This document shows positions 51,190 through 63,831 of a DNA stretch of 64,000 bases, piece by piece. Numbering within the stretch: position 1 is the stretch's first letter; every line of letters begins with the position of its first letter. The notes under the pieces were generated by a model. It was given only the letters and a program-made list of their open reading frames with translations. It had not been told where the DNA came from and made no database searches. The DNA is taken from contig NC_133392.1 of NCBI RefSeq assembly GCF_047511655.1, forward strand, positions 90,699,042-90,763,041, read 5' to 3'. The translations under genes and the position numbers were made by a program. The stretch is from Castor canadensis (Eukaryota > Chordata > Mammalia > Rodentia > Castoridae).

Positions 51190-51370
51190 TTAATGTGTTT
51201 AGCCTAAGTTTATAATACTTTACCAGAACTCTGTGAGGTACATCAAACCATTTTATAGTTAAGGAGACCAAGAAATAGAGAAACTAAGTAACGTGCTCAA
51301 AGTAATGAAAGCAACCAGGATTTGAACATGTGCAGTCTAGTGTCAGAGTTATAGTACTCTAAGTCACTGT
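51190..51370 (+). repeat. MIR SINE
   Basis: AACTCTGTGAGGTACATCAA, GAGAAACTAAGTAACGTGCT and CAACCAGGATTTGAACATGT. Confidence 0.8.
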
Positions 51371-51490
51371 GTAATAAACATACATTAAAAAGCCATCCTG
51401 ATACACTGCAAAAAAGTATAGTCTCTTTTTCTACATTAACAACTGCTAGGAAATGGAAATTGGAAAACATTTCATTTTCATTATAATTTT

Positions 51491-51707
51491 GTTACTTTTT
51501 TGGTGGACTGGGGTTTGAACTCAGGGCTTCACACTTACAGAGCAGGTGCTCTACTGCTGGAGCCACATCTCCAGTCCATTTTGCTCTGGTTATTTTGGAG
51601 ATGGGGGTCTCGTGAACTATTTGCCCAGGCTGACCTTGAACCATGATCTTCCTGATCTCAGCTTCTCAAGTAACTAGGATTACAGGTATGAGCCACAGGT
51701 GCCTAGC
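51491..51707 (-). mobile_element. B1-ID composite SINE, reversed, with target-site duplication
   Basis: TTATAATTTT at 51481-51490 and 51708-51717 flanks it. GGACTGGGGTTTGAACTCAG marks the ID half; GATTACAGGTATGAGCCACA the B1 half. Confidence 0.88.
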
Positions 51708-51717
51708 TTATAATTTT

Positions 51718-53134
51718 ATTTCTTAAATAAATGTAACATGAAAGGTATGAGACTATATGAAGAAAATGAAAAGACTTTTTCTTAGGGGATGGATTTAATA
51801 GCACTAAGAAGTTGCTAATTATGTCTTAGGACATATTAATACTAACAGTGATTTACACAACCTAGAAACTTATTTTTCCCGATGTGAACACCTGAGTAGG
51901 CCAGCCATTTTGGGCAGGTAAGGTGCTCCACCATGCTTCTTTTCCTTTGATGCTCTTCATGTCTGTATTCAGCTCTTTCCTTTAAGGACTTTAAGGTTAG
52001 TTCCCTGAGAAACAGTCTTTGAGACAGACAATGACAGCAGCAAGTTTCCTGGGAAGTGATCTTGGCATCAATATCAGGGAGGGGTATTGGTCAAAGACAG
52101 AAGAACTGTGATACAATTGTGACAAAGGCCTCAGCCAATTCTGAGAGAAGTTATGAAGCTATGATAGTCCTGTGTTTCTCTTAGGCAAGGGGGCTGGACT
52201 AAGTAGTCATTGGATGTGAGCTGCTCCTGGAAAGAGGAAGCAATTTTAGGTGAGGTGGCTTCCTGTAGCTGATGGCAGTTCTTGGAGAAGGAGGCCACTG
52301 GGAGCCAACAGCTGAGAGAATGAGTGCAGAGCTCTGAAGGACACCTGGGCAGTGCTCTATAGTGTTACTCCAGGGCAGCACCTGGGATTTGCATGTATCA
52401 TTTCTACTAATATCTTATTGGCTAGAACTTAGCCACATGGCCACTGTTAAGTGCAAAGCAGGCTGCGCAATAGTCTTCATTCTGAGGAGCTGTTCACCCA
52501 GCCACAACTTTTATTACTAAGGAAGAAAGGGAAGGTATCTGTAACATCCTTCAAAACTTATATCACTTTATCACCACTTATGAAAAAACAATACAGGTTT
52601 TGGAGATGGATAAACAGAGCTTAAGATTCATATGCTAGAATAAATGTCCATGAATAGCCAAGAAAATTATATATATATAAAATTATACAATTAAATATAT
52701 ATAACTAATGTGGGGACATGCTTGCTCAGACACTAAAAGGCCACTGACATTAGAACAACATGATCCTGGTTTAGGAATAGACAAATGAGTTATTGAAACA
52801 GAATAGAGAAGCCAGAAATAGCTTCAAGGCAGGACTGCCATCCACCTGGTCTGCACAGATCCCTGCAGCAGTGGTTCATATCAGCATCTGTTCTAGCTGG
52901 TGTGGACACATGCTGTTTCAATTGTGCATATTTTGAAGACACCCCTGATCCTAGGATATATGACAACTTATTACATGCAAAGTGTGTACTTCAATTCAAT
53001 AGGTAAGGATGATTTATTCCCCCTATATTCCTGAAATACAAACAAATTTCAGATAGGCTTGAGATACAAATGTAAAAATATTAGCCCTACAAAATTTTAG
53101 TTAGATAGGAAGAATAAGTTCAAGAGAGCTATCA
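51718..53134. other. No recognisable feature
   Basis: Unique-looking intergenic DNA with a short AT-repeat patch near 52668-52702. Confidence 0.45.
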
Positions 53135-53345
53135 TACAACATGGTGACTTTAGTAAGTGACAATACACTGTATCCTTGAAAATCAATGGGAACAGATTTG
53201 TCTTCTTATCCCAAAGATGTAAGTATGTGAGGTAATGGAGTATGTTAGCTCAATTGAGCCATTCTGCAATGTATACATATTTCAATATACATCATGCTAA
53301 ACAAGATAAATACCTCTACCTTTTTCTTTTTCAATTAATAAAATA
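53135..53345 (+). repeat. L1M 3' end fragment
   Basis: AGTGACAATACACTGTATCC, TGAGGTAATGGAGTATGTTA and TGCAATGTATACATATTTCA are old L1 3' words. Confidence 0.65.
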
Positions 53346-53397
53346 AGAAACTTTTCAACAGGAAGCCCAGAAGTAAAAGTAATGTTAAATAACAATT

Positions 53398-53647
53398 CAA
53401 GATGAGTGTAGTGGCTCACTGCTATAATCCTAGCTACTCAGGAGGTAGAGATCAGGAAGATCAAGGTTCAAAGCCAGCCCAGGCAAAAAAGTTTATGAGA
53501 CCCAGCTCGAACATTTCCAACACCAAAAAAGGGCTGGAGTGGCTCAAGTGGTACAGCTTCTGCCTAGCAAGTGTGAGGCCCAGAGTTCAAGCCCAAGTAC
53601 CACCAAAAACACAAGCAAACAAACAAAAAACAAAACAAAACAAAAAA
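53398..53647 (+). repeat. B1-ID composite SINE
   Basis: GAGTGTAGTGGCTCACTGCT and GGGCTGGAGTGGCTCAAGTG; long (CAAAA)n-like tail. Confidence 0.9.
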
Positions 53648-53826
53648 CCCCCTCAAATATAAGAAAAACAATACTAAGGGAAAAAAAAGGACAAACAAAT
53701 TCAATAGACAAATGCTAGATTAGGAAAAATATTCCCCACGAATGTGAAAAATAAAGGGTTAAGGGTTTTGCCATATAGTAAGTTGAGAAAAAAGTGCTAC
53801 TAGAAATTGTAGAAAAGGCTGTAAGT

Positions 53827-53930
53827 GGGGGTTGAGGGCATAGCTCGGTGGCAGAGTGATGGCTGGCATGCATTAGGTCCTGGGTTCCACCTGCAGCCTC
53901 CCCCACACACACTCATACACACTCATACAT
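53827..53930 (+). repeat. ID-like SINE with CA-rich tail
   Basis: GAGGGCATAGCTCGGTGGCA and GTCCTGGGTTCCACCTGCAG, then ACACACTCATAC repeats. Confidence 0.8.
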
Positions 53931-54416
53931 GAAAGAGGTGTAAATAGGCAATTCATGTAAGAGCAAACGCAAGATGAGCACAAATCTGAAAAAGAAGCCA
54001 AAACAACTAATCTCATGAGGAGTCAGGGAACTGCAAATTAAAGTAGCTAACAAGGCATCAGATTGGCAATGACAACAGAAAAGACGGACAAACCAGCATG
54101 CTCAGGAGCATCTAAAAAGGAAAAGGCCGTCCTCACACTCTTCGAGCGGAAGCGTGAGCTATTGCAGTGTTCTGGAGAGAAAATCAAAGTAAAGGACATA
54201 TATGCTCTTCTTCTGAGCAATCCTGTTTGTAGGAATTTTCCTGTAGCACCAGTATGAAAGGACATGTATATTAAATATGTTTGTGGCACCCTGTTTGCCA
54301 TTGGAGAAAACTTAACAATTAGATGTTAGGTTCATCCTGTGGACAAGGCTGTGCAGGGCACTCTGTGACAGTTTTTGCTTGTTTGTTTGGTTTTTGTTGT
54401 TTTTTTCACTGACTTC

Positions 54417-54500
54417 TTGTTGTTGTGGTACTGGGGTTTGAACTCAGGACTTCATGCTTGCTAGGCAGGTGATCTATGGCTGAAGCCACACCTCCAGCTC
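54417..54500 (-). repeat. ID-like SINE, reversed
   Basis: GTGGTACTGGGGTTTGAACT and TTGCTAGGCAGGTGATCTAT. Confidence 0.88.
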
Positions 54501-54803
54501 TCATGAATTAATTTAAACAAGACAGGCAAAATGCATAGAGCACCAATTATATATGGGGAAAGAAAAGGACATTCATGCCATATAGATAACATATATTGTT
54601 CTTATTTATGCTTTGATATTAATTCCCTGGGTTAAAGAAAACACCCAGCCAAGCAATATTTTGAGAAAGGTTAAGTGCCATAATAAAAACAAGGAGTTAT
54701 TCTATTTACATGAATTTGCATGTAGAGATGTGAAATGCCGAAAAGGATGGCCCCCAAATATTAATAGTGGTTATCTCCGGGTGACAAAGTGGAAGATCAC
54801 TTT

Positions 54804-54815
<12 letters not shown>

Positions 54816-54858
<43 letters not shown>
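54816..54858. repeat. (AT)n microsatellite
   Basis: About 21 AT units follow a short GT run; long alternating AT tracts can form cruciforms and vary in length. Confidence 0.9.
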
Positions 54859-54861
<3 letters not shown>

Positions 54862-54880
54862 TTGTTTTTATAAAAACTTT

Positions 54881-57044
54881 AAAATGTATTATTCATATAA
54901 TTAGAAAAACAAAAAGCCATTTTCATTATGGGAGAAATAAATGAATGAAAATCCCCAATAAACTTCTAGTTAAATTAAATATTAATTTGGGGAGAAACTT
55001 GAAATGGTGTCATGAAAACACTTAGGTAACATCTCCTAATTTATTTAAATCGGACTTTAAAAAAATACAATATTTAGGTATTTAAATTTTTTTTCAATTT
55101 TCCACCTTACATAATAAAATGTAGCCACCCTCAGTTCATTTGACCTGAGATTTTGTTACTGAGAAACAAACTTGTTCAACGATTTCTCTTTAGACTTTTA
55201 ATGAAGTTCTTTAATTTTCTTGCTTCAATGGCCTATACCCTGATGTCCTGAGGCCTGCTATTCAATGCCTATATTCCTTTCCTCTGCTTTGAAATTGATT
55301 AACTTTATTACCCACTAACTCTAATAAACTTACTAACCACTTTGTCTCTCTGTGGTCTCAACACAGAATTTATAGTGTTTTCAGTGACTTTTTTCCTTCT
55401 TGTGTCCATTTACGTGTGTGTATGCAACTTCTTTTAAACAGGTGAACAGCTGTTTATCAAAGAAATGCCAAATGCTAGCCCTGAAAGGAGCTCTATCCTT
55501 TACACTTAACGGGAAAAGACCTTGAGTGGTGAGAAGTGTTATCAGAATAAACTGTGACTGATTACACACAGAGAGATAGGCGCTTTTTCAAACAGCTCCA
55601 CTAGACACATCCGCCACATTTTCTCTTTTCTGACTTGCCTGGGTTTCTACCATTCAGCCCTGCTACCTCTGCCTATCCCCTGCTGTCTTTCTTCCTCCTC
55701 TAACTGAAGCATCTTCATGTTCTTTTTGAGTATTGCGTTCCAATAACCTTTCTTGCCTTTCACAGGAGCGGCTCATTGGTGTCTAATTTTCATTAATATA
55801 TCCTCTTTTGAGTGAACAGGAGTTTTGAAAAGTGAAAAGTCTAGACCCAGCAGGGTTTCAGGAACATTCTCTGGTCCTGAGAGGCAGTGTAAGGCCAGAC
55901 TCCTCCATTCCTTCTCTGTCTGAGCCTCGCTTTATCATGGGTTGCGGATTGGGCATTCATTTGCTCCTTGACCTAGGCCCGTTCTGCCTTTCCAGAGGCA
56001 AGACAATTCATGCTAATACAAAACCAGGATCTGCAATACCCCTCCAGTAGAGAAATTGTGAAACGATTAGCTATGTTTTGATAGCACTTTCCAACTCACT
56101 GCTGAAAGAGCTGTGGAAGTCCAATGTTAGTCTTGTTTCTATGGCTGTCATGACTTACCTTGCTTCAATGATGCAACGAGTAAGCAAACAATGGTTGCTT
56201 ATGATCAAGATAAGATTTGGGGCTTGCATATGACTAAAGCAAAGAATTAGCATCTATCTTTCCTCGACAAAGATCGTTTTTCAAGGGCTGTTGTAATGAC
56301 TGGATATCAGCACATTTTCAAATCAGAGAATTTGTTTTGATGGTTTGGAAAATTCCAGTGGCTCTGTGCAGTTTCCCTACTGAGAAGGGCTATCAGGCTT
56401 TCCAGGAGGGTCTTATCTGCAAGCGGTGGCGGTTACTACTGTGGCTGCCAGACAGGTTCAGTGGGATTACACAGCTGCCTGAGAGCTAGAGGCCAGGCGG
56501 GGTGAGCTCCCTGCTTTCTCCTTTCAAGGCCTGCAGGCTTTGACCTGTAAATAGGTGCCTAAACAAGGTCTAATCTGTCACACAAATATGCCTTAGCAGA
56601 AGTGGTAATGCCCTTTATTACATGGCTTAGCAACGCTTCCAAGACATATATTTAGAGAGGTACTTGTATAAATTGCTATACTGAAGCTATGCCTGGTATT
56701 TCTATAAAACCCTTTCAAGACATGATATAATGATTCAGATTTTATTTATAGCAGCCAGTGGGAACAAGGGCCTTCCTATGGCCCTAGCTTTTAAGAGCAG
56801 TCCTGAAATAACAAACCAACGTGTGCACTTGACGGATGCCCTTTGGTCTGAGCTCAGGCATTTTGCCCTTGGAGGATTGTGTTTTACTCATTTGAGATGA
56901 CATTCCCCCTCTCTGCCTGCCATGATTTACAATCTTAAAGCTTCCATTAAAAAGTAGATTTCTGTTTTTAGTTTGTTCTTGATAGTTAACAACTGTTTTC
57001 AATTTGTGGAATTGAGAAAACAAAACAAAACAAAATACTGCTAG
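54881..57044. other. Repeat-poor intergenic DNA
   Basis: Over 2 kb with no recognised repeat, notably 55600-56780. No splice-supported coding frame is seen. Candidate regulatory DNA by inference only. Confidence 0.45.
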
Positions 57045-57144
57045 GCGGGCTGGAGGCATGACTGAAGTGGTAGAGTGCCTGCCTAGCAAGCCCGGATCCC
57101 TGAGTTCAAACTTTGGACTGCCAAAAACAAAAACAAAACAAAAC
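57045..57144 (+). repeat. ID-like SINE
   Basis: GGGCTGGAGGCATGACTGAA and GAGTGCCTGCCTAGCAAGC with (CAAAA)n-like tail. Confidence 0.9.
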
Positions 57145-58064
57145 TTCCTAAAATTTGAGTAACCTTTGACATCCACCATTGGAAAGTAGATTCCCATCCA
57201 GGCTTAGTTCTGCTTTATTCCTAAAATAGAGATATGTTGGGTAAAAAATTCTGAGTGCTATAGGCCAGATAGGTTGCTTGGGGTGGAAAGCCTAATTAGG
57301 AGAAAGATTAGGACTTTCATTCACCAGATAATGTGAATATTTTTAATATCTACAGTAGTTAGCACTTTCTAATAATGAAAGTCCTTGTTGGCAAAGCAAT
57401 CTTATTTTGAAGTGAGGAAAAGTAATATTTGGTCTTTTTGTTCAGCAGTAGCGACTCTCAGCTATACCACAAATAAGAAGAATTATTAAAACATTATCTT
57501 CCTTAAACACATTCCATTAATTCATTTATTAATGTTTCTATTATATAAACTAAAACAGAAGTTATAAATACCAGTTATTCAAAACGTATTCAGCATTTAA
57601 TATATGTGGCAAGGTACAGTCTTCTCAAGAGATACACTTGAATAAAACATCCATTATGGTGGGTGATAGTTAAATATCCAACTTTAAACAGTTACTTATT
57701 TACCTCTCCTTTTAAAAAATATTATCTTTTTGAAGATATTACTTAGTGGCATGTATTCCATTTGGGAGAACTTAAGAATTATTTGCTTCCATCATTAGCT
57801 CTGTGATGGAGGCTGGTGGCAGATATTATTACCAGATAAAAAAATGCTGCTCAAACTCTAATATTAAATGACCAACCTTGAAAGAAATTTATTTTGGGAC
57901 AACTTGAGCCAATTGGCATCCTATGTATTCATCCTAGAGCACATAACTATGAGGTTTATAAATGATACTATTTTAATGATTTTATGGAGTGCTTGGTTTT
58001 AGAATTTTTTTTCTGCTTCTGTGTTAAGATCACTACCTTTTGCTACAATTCCTTTTCCATTCAT
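57145..58064. other. No recognisable feature
   Basis: AT-rich unique DNA. Confidence 0.5.
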
Positions 58065-58437
58065 TCATCTCTTTATTCATTCTTCAGCTATTGACTCTTT
58101 CTCAGGCCCTGAGGACAGAAAGAATAATCTTGAAAAATAAGTTAGGTTCTACCTGTGTTTTTTCCCTGCTCCTTTAGAGCTTACATCTAAGTGTGGGAGA
58201 CAGCAAACAGATAAAATATATCAATAAAGAAGATAATTACAGTTTGTGATATGTGTTTTGACCAGAAACTCTTTGCTGCTGTGACATTTGAGCTGCAACC
58301 TGAAGGATGAAAAAGAGCCAGCTGTGAATTCTCTTCAGAGGAATTCTTGTGCAAAGTCCCCAAGCAAGAAATGCTTTGGCAGGGTTGAGAACAAGAACAG
58401 CATGGTCAGAGGGTGAGGGAGAGTAGTACCAAGTGAG
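58065..58437 (-). repeat. L2 LINE, reversed
   Basis: TTAGAGCTTACATCTAAGTG and GTGACATTTGAGCTGCAACC are reversed L2. Confidence 0.8.
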
Positions 58438-58832
58438 TGCTATGGTCTGAATGTCCCTCTCCCAAATTCAGATGTTGACATTCTTACCCCCAAAGTGATG
58501 GTATCAGGAGGTGGGACTTTTGGATAGAAATAGAATCCTTATAAAAAGAGAACCAAAAGCTAGGTATGGTTGCTCATGCCTGTAATCACAGTACTCAGAG
58601 ACAGAGGATTGCAGCCTAGGCTACAGAGTGAGACCTTATCTCAAGAGAAGGCCATGTGAGAACCAGGAAGAAATCACTGTCTATGAGTGAGAAAGAAGGC
58701 TCTCACCAGACTCAAATCTACTGCCACTTGGATCTTGGATTTCCAGCCTCCAAAACCATGAGAAATAAATTTCTTTTGCTTAGAAACCATTAAGTTTGTG
58801 ATGTTTTATTATAGTAGCCAGAACAGATGAAA
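58438..58832 (+). repeat. MLT1-type LTR, split by a B1-like SINE
   Basis: TGCTATGGTCTGAATGTCCC starts it; ATGGTATCAGGAGGTGGGAC and GAGAAATAAATTTCTTTTGC follow; ends TTATTATAGTAGCCAGAACA. The SINE is at about 58556-58650. Confidence 0.85.
58556..58650 (+). repeat. B1-like SINE inside MLT1
   Basis: GGTTGCTCATGCCTGTAATC and GGCTACAGAGTGAGACCTTA. Confidence 0.85.
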
Positions 58833-60359
58833 GCAGTGAGGACAGAAGACAGGCAGACACTCCCTCATGTAGGCCTTTGTGGATTGATAAAAGGCATTTG
58901 GAGTGGATTCTATAAACAACAAGACCCTGAGGGCTTGAGCAGGTAGGGGTGGGTGAATCAGGAGGGTGATATCATAGCCAAAGATGGGAGATCAAAGCTT
59001 GTGGGAAAATGGTTAAAATTCAGGGAAGAGCCCCAGGCTTAGAGTCTTATATGGAAATGGATAAGTTAACTAATTCAAGCAAATTTTTGCCCCAAAATCC
59101 TGTCACTAGCCAAAAATTAAATGATAGGGCCTTAAGTCCAACTCTTTGGAACATCACACTATGCCAGTGAAACCAAGCACATATTTTCAAAAGGGACTGG
59201 TTATGTTCCAAGGGCATTACATGAGCCAAGCGAGCAACTTTGATCCACTCCATGTCTTTTAAAGGACACAGAACAAACAAATTCTTCCCTTCCTTTTCTC
59301 TGGCCACAGGTAATCAGAAATCATTAGTAATTCTTATTTTTATTGGTTCAAAAATGATTGCTTGTCTAAAAATAATAATTTATGGCAAAAGTGCCCATTT
59401 CTATGTATCAAAATTACATTTACAGAATGAAATTTTGTATTTCTAGTATTTTAAGTATTTACAGAGAAATCCATTATGTATTTCTAGAAACTTTCATTAA
59501 AGTATGAGTTCAGTTTCAGTTGCTCTTTCTGTTAATCATCTTGGGGAGAGTGTTGACGGGTACCTGCTCCACATTGTCCCGAGGGGAGGTTTCTGATGGG
59601 CTCCTCCTTTGGTATCCTTTCTAGTTACAACTCATCTTCCTGACGTCTTTGCCTTTCTGTCATGGCCTGTAATTGACCTCATTCACACATTTTCTTGGGT
59701 CCTTTAGCATACCAAGCTCTCTGTGTTTCTCCAAGAGCAGTTCTGGAATGTTTACACGGAGAATTAGTTTATACTTTGGCTCATTCTTTTGTTAACATAA
59801 TACGATGGAATGAAATCCTTGCTTCTTTTCAGCCTTGACAGGTCTTGGCAGTAATTGCTACTTACTTCACTGTGATTTCCATTAGAGGAAAAAGCACTCA
59901 CTTCTCATTTCATACATAGCCTTGCCTCAGATAGTCCTCTTAACTGTAGAGCAAGCCTCCTCTCTCTCTGCCCCTTACCCAGCAGTTGACCCCATGTTCT
60001 TGTTGAAGCAAAGTTCTGGCTATTCCCAAGAATATTCTGTACTTTCCCACCTCTGTGACTTTGCTGGAGCTGTTCCACTCCTATGCAACTTTCCACTCAT
60101 CTCTACCCAGCCAACATCTTCTTCCTGCCTCCTTCATAACTCTTTTTGGAACCCTCTAATTACAAGTCTTTTGTTTGACTTCTCATTGGGCATTTTTCCT
60201 AACACTATGAAGTAACCTGTTCAGATTTCCTAAAGACAACAGCCAGAAGCCAAGATTTGAGAAAGGGTTAAGCCTGTGGCTAGAGTGGAGAGGCAAGTCA
60301 GGTGTATGGGGAAGGAGAGAAACTTATCAATCAGTTGTATTTTTCAGTGTGAAGTCTAT
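58833..60359. other. No recognisable feature
   Basis: Unique-looking intergenic DNA; frames at 59047-59307 and 59922-60215 show no family features. Confidence 0.45.
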
Positions 60360-60500
60360 AGGCAGTTTACCAGCTCTGTGACTTTCCATTCCTGAGCCTC
60401 AGGTTTCTCCTCTGTGAAGTGTGGATAGCAGGTCCCATTTCTCAGAGTTGTGAAGATAAATGTGATGATATATGGTTTAGGGCTTGACATAGAGTAGGAT
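60360..60500 (+). repeat. MIR SINE
   Basis: CAGCTCTGTGACTTTCCATT and CTGAGCCTCAGGTTTCTCCT. Confidence 0.75.
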
Positions 60501-60519
60501 TTTTAGAAATACTGGTCTC

Positions 60520-60559
60520 TTCCATTATATTGGAAGAGATTTCTTCCAACATAATGGAA
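60520..60559. repeat. Short hairpin, 18-bp arms
   Basis: TTCCATTATATTGGAAGA (60520-60537) and TCTTCCAACATAATGGAA (60542-60559) are inverted with one mismatch around a 4-base loop. Origin unknown. Confidence 0.85.
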
Positions 60560-60779
60560 AGTCTGGGAAGGTTGGGAAGAATACAGCAAATCAGCAGATG
60601 GGAGGGGGTGAGAATACTTGCAAATCAGGGAGGGAAGAGGATCAACATCTATCCAAGAGAATGGAGTACCGGGTAATATCAAGCAGGAAAAGCAGAATTT
60701 GAGGAAGACTAGCACCAGGACAGCCCATAGGAACTAGTCAGAAATTCAAAGCACAGGGATGAGAACAGTTAAATATGTG

Positions 60780-61120
60780 TATCCTTGGCCTTTGCCTTCT
60801 GATTTCCCCAGGCCAATGGAATGTGGGCAGAAATAACATGCCAGCTTCAAGCCTAGACCTTAAGAGACATGCTGTGTTGTAGGTAGACACCGCTCCTTCT
60901 GCCAGGCAGCAGAATGAGACATGTATTTCAAAGCTGACTTATAGCCCAATAGCAGAACTGCTCCAACTGATCTGTAGACCCATGAGTGAGAAGTATTCAT
61001 TGTTTTATACCCCCAAGATTTTGTGGTTGTGTGTTAGGCAGTCTTATTGCAGCAACAACTGACTGATACGCCTCCTTTTTTTAATCTGTTAGTTCTATGG
61101 CTTGAGGAGCCCCAAATTGC
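60780..61120 (+). repeat. Old LTR-like end (unnamed)
   Basis: ATTGTTTTATACCCCCAAGA, TTTTGTGGTTGTGTGTTAGG and CAACAACTGACTGATACG resemble the end of an old mammalian LTR. Confidence 0.4.
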
Positions 61121-61684
61121 CTGGTGATAATTCCAAATTTTAATCTAATGGAGGCAGTTTTATGCCCATTGATGGATGCATTCTTCTCGTTTGGACTAAA
61201 ATCTCTAAACTAACCAAGCTTAAAGATTCAGGACAATAAACAAAAATTCTGTGAGAGCATTGTTAGGCACAATAGTGAGAGGAAAGTCCTTCCCCCATAG
61301 TTCTACTCTTTTATTCTCGGACTTATATATCTTGCTATTGAATAAACAATATCATATATTGATTGTTGATACAAAGCATTACTGTGCATGTGAAACAGAA
61401 TCTCATCCTTTCACAGTGTGTCACCTCTCAGTTGGCACCATTGTTAGGTCCCTGGTAGGACATTCTAGTAGGCAAGTGCTCTCGAATAATGGGATAAATG
61501 TAGAGGCCATGAAATCTGAGGCAAATCCTATGCTTTATGCTTTTTGTTATAAAATGAACTCCCTGTACAGAGTCAAAGATATGACAGAGAATAAGACATC
61601 TGTAAGTCCATGAATGATGTTATGGACTCAGAAGTTATGGTACTCAGAATTTCATTGCACTGACAAACACCTGAGAGAAACGTC
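61121..61684. other. No recognisable feature
   Basis: A 120-codon frame at 61251-61613 shows no domain, promoter or splice support. Confidence 0.45.
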
Positions 61685-61819
61685 TGAAGATTCATTTTGG
61701 TTGGTGATTTCAGAGGTTTCTGTCCATAGTCTCTTGGCTGCATTGTTTCTGGGCTTGAGGTGAGGCAGAGTGTTGTGTTTGAACAAAGAGGTTTACTTCA
61801 TGACAGCCAGGTTTTAGAA

Positions 61820-61879
<60 letters not shown>

Positions 61880-62130
61880 CAGAGGACAAGGTATAAACTT
61901 TAAGGAATGCCCCTTATCCCCAGAGATCTCCTTCCTACAACCAGGTGTCACTTCCTGGTTTCTATAACTTCCCAATAATGCTGTCAAATTATGGATCAAT
62001 TGAAGAATTAATACATTGATGAAGTCAGAACCCTCATGATCCACTCACTTCCCAAAAGCCTCATGTGTTGGCCACCAAGTCTTTAACATGTGAGCCTTCA
62101 GAGGACACTGCAGATTCAAAGCATATTAGA
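61685..62130. repeat. Dispersed repeat related to 21190-21575, with (GA)n
   Basis: Shares GTTTCTGGGCTTG and GTGAGGCAGA / ATGAGGCAGA words with the earlier copy. A (GA)n microsatellite occupies about 61819-61877. Confidence 0.5.
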
Positions 62131-62169
62131 AGTATTGTAGGAGGGGAAGGCAAATTCACATAAAGAATC

Positions 62170-62345
62170 TTGCTATGGTTTGATATGGTTTTTCTCCACC
62201 AAAACTCACATTAAGCCTTAATTCTTCAATGCAGCAGACTTGAGAGATGGGGGCTTAGTGAGAAGTTTTTGAAACCAGGAGCCAAAATAAATCCTTCTTT
62301 TCTTTAGTTACCTGGCTGTACCATACAAGTCTATAACTGTGCTCG
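62170..62345 (+). repeat. MaLR-type LTR, internally deleted
   Basis: TGCTATGGTTTGATATGGTT at the start and GAGCCAAAATAAATCCTTCT near the end. Confidence 0.65.
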
Positions 62346-63736
62346 AGTTTAGGGTCAAGAAGCAGAAGAATAGAGAGAAAGAGGCAGTGACAGTTTGCCC
62401 CACACTCTTGGTGCCATAGCTCCCCCTCCTAGAGTATTGCCTCCTCTAGGCTCTTCCCTTGCAACCTCTACCACCCACCACCACAGGGCTGTTTGGAATG
62501 CTGAAGCACATGGGAACAGGAAGAAGAAAAAAACTCTGGGGATTTCTGCATCTTCTCTTGACATTAGGCACTCCCATCCAGCTCTGCAAGAGAAAACTTG
62601 AGGGCTTCCCTAGGACCTTTCCTTTTTGAGTTCCTTTTTGGGACACCAGTGTCCATTTCCAGATTTCTGGCTGCATTGCATTTAGGTCAAGGGATGCTGG
62701 GAGAAAAAATAAAAAGGTAAGCTCGCCACCAGTTTGGTGGTCCTTTGAACTCCAGTCTTCCCTGATCCACCTGCTGCTCTTTTCAATTCAGAGTCCTCAC
62801 ATAGGTGCTACGTGCATCCCATCTATGGTTCATAAATGAGAGATGCCCAGAATCAAACTACTCCAAACCCTAGCCTTTGCTTACAGTTGCTCCATACTGT
62901 GCATGTCACGATTGCATTCTGGGGGAAGTACCCAGACCTGTGAGTATATGCTCAGTTTTCACTACTATATTTTATCTAAGAAAGAATTCACTTGCTTTTC
63001 CCTGTGTCTAGTATGTAGACTAAATATAACTGTGATTCATGTATTAAATATGCATCCATTTAATTTACTCCTGAGGTAAACAGAGACGTAAAACTTCGTA
63101 TACCTTCAGGCAGTCTTGACTTCAGCAAGGAACTTTGTTGAAGGCTTTGTTCCCTTTTTATTTGAACAATCTCTGGGCATATAATTATGAGGTTGCTGAC
63201 TGGTGTGCATGGAAAGAAAAAAGTTTTCAGATTAGTGAACTTCTGCATTAAAAAAAAAAAGCCCACTATTTCCACCAATGTAATTTTACATTGGTAGAAA
63301 AGACATTCTTGTTAGGTCATTTGAAATTCTCAGTGTAAAATCAGGGATTTTTAAAAAATCCTTTTTCTTCTTCAGACATATTAAGTTGAATAGTCTAGCA
63401 AGCACCATGCTGATGTTTAAAATAAAATATTGTGCTCCAAGATAATTCTTCTATGTTAGCAGAATATTGTTTTAATATTACTAGTGATATTGTTGAAACA
63501 TTGAAAAGCATGACTTCCCAGCAATTACTACTCTTCATGAGAAGCTAAAAACTAAATCTGCTTAAATAATTGTGCATGTGGGGGGGACATAAGATTTTTC
63601 AGTTTATGCTTATTTTTGCTTATCTATATTACCAAGTTACCTATGACTTTAGCAAAAGCATCACTTTTATCAGGTAAACAATGCTGGTAAAAATGATGGA
63701 GATTGTATTAGAAATTTAGACAAATTGTTTTGTCTC
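62346..63736. other. No recognisable feature
   Basis: Unique-looking; a 22-base imperfect palindrome lies at 63274-63295. No gene is seen. Confidence 0.45.
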
Positions 63737-63831
63737 TTTATTTATTTATTTATTTACTTTTGAGACAGGATTTCATTATGTAGCCTGGGCTGGAGATTCT
63801 TCTGCCTCAGTCTCCAGCACCATGCCCAGCT
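63737..63831 (-). repeat. B1-like SINE, reversed
   Basis: (TTTA)n then GAGACAGGATTTCATTATGT and GCCTGGGCTGGAG. Confidence 0.85.

Larger units (their letters stand above)
53931..54880 (+). repeat. L1M 3' UTR, split by a reversed ID-like SINE
   Basis: GGGAACTGCAAATTAAAGTA on the left and TTAATAGTGGTTATCTCCGG on the right. The SINE at 54417-54500 is inserted. It ends in a (TG)n(TA)n microsatellite at about 54804-54858. Confidence 0.7.

Noticed and set aside
61251-61613. 120-codon frame
   Set aside because: No family resemblance or gene signals; length is compatible with chance in this amount of DNA.
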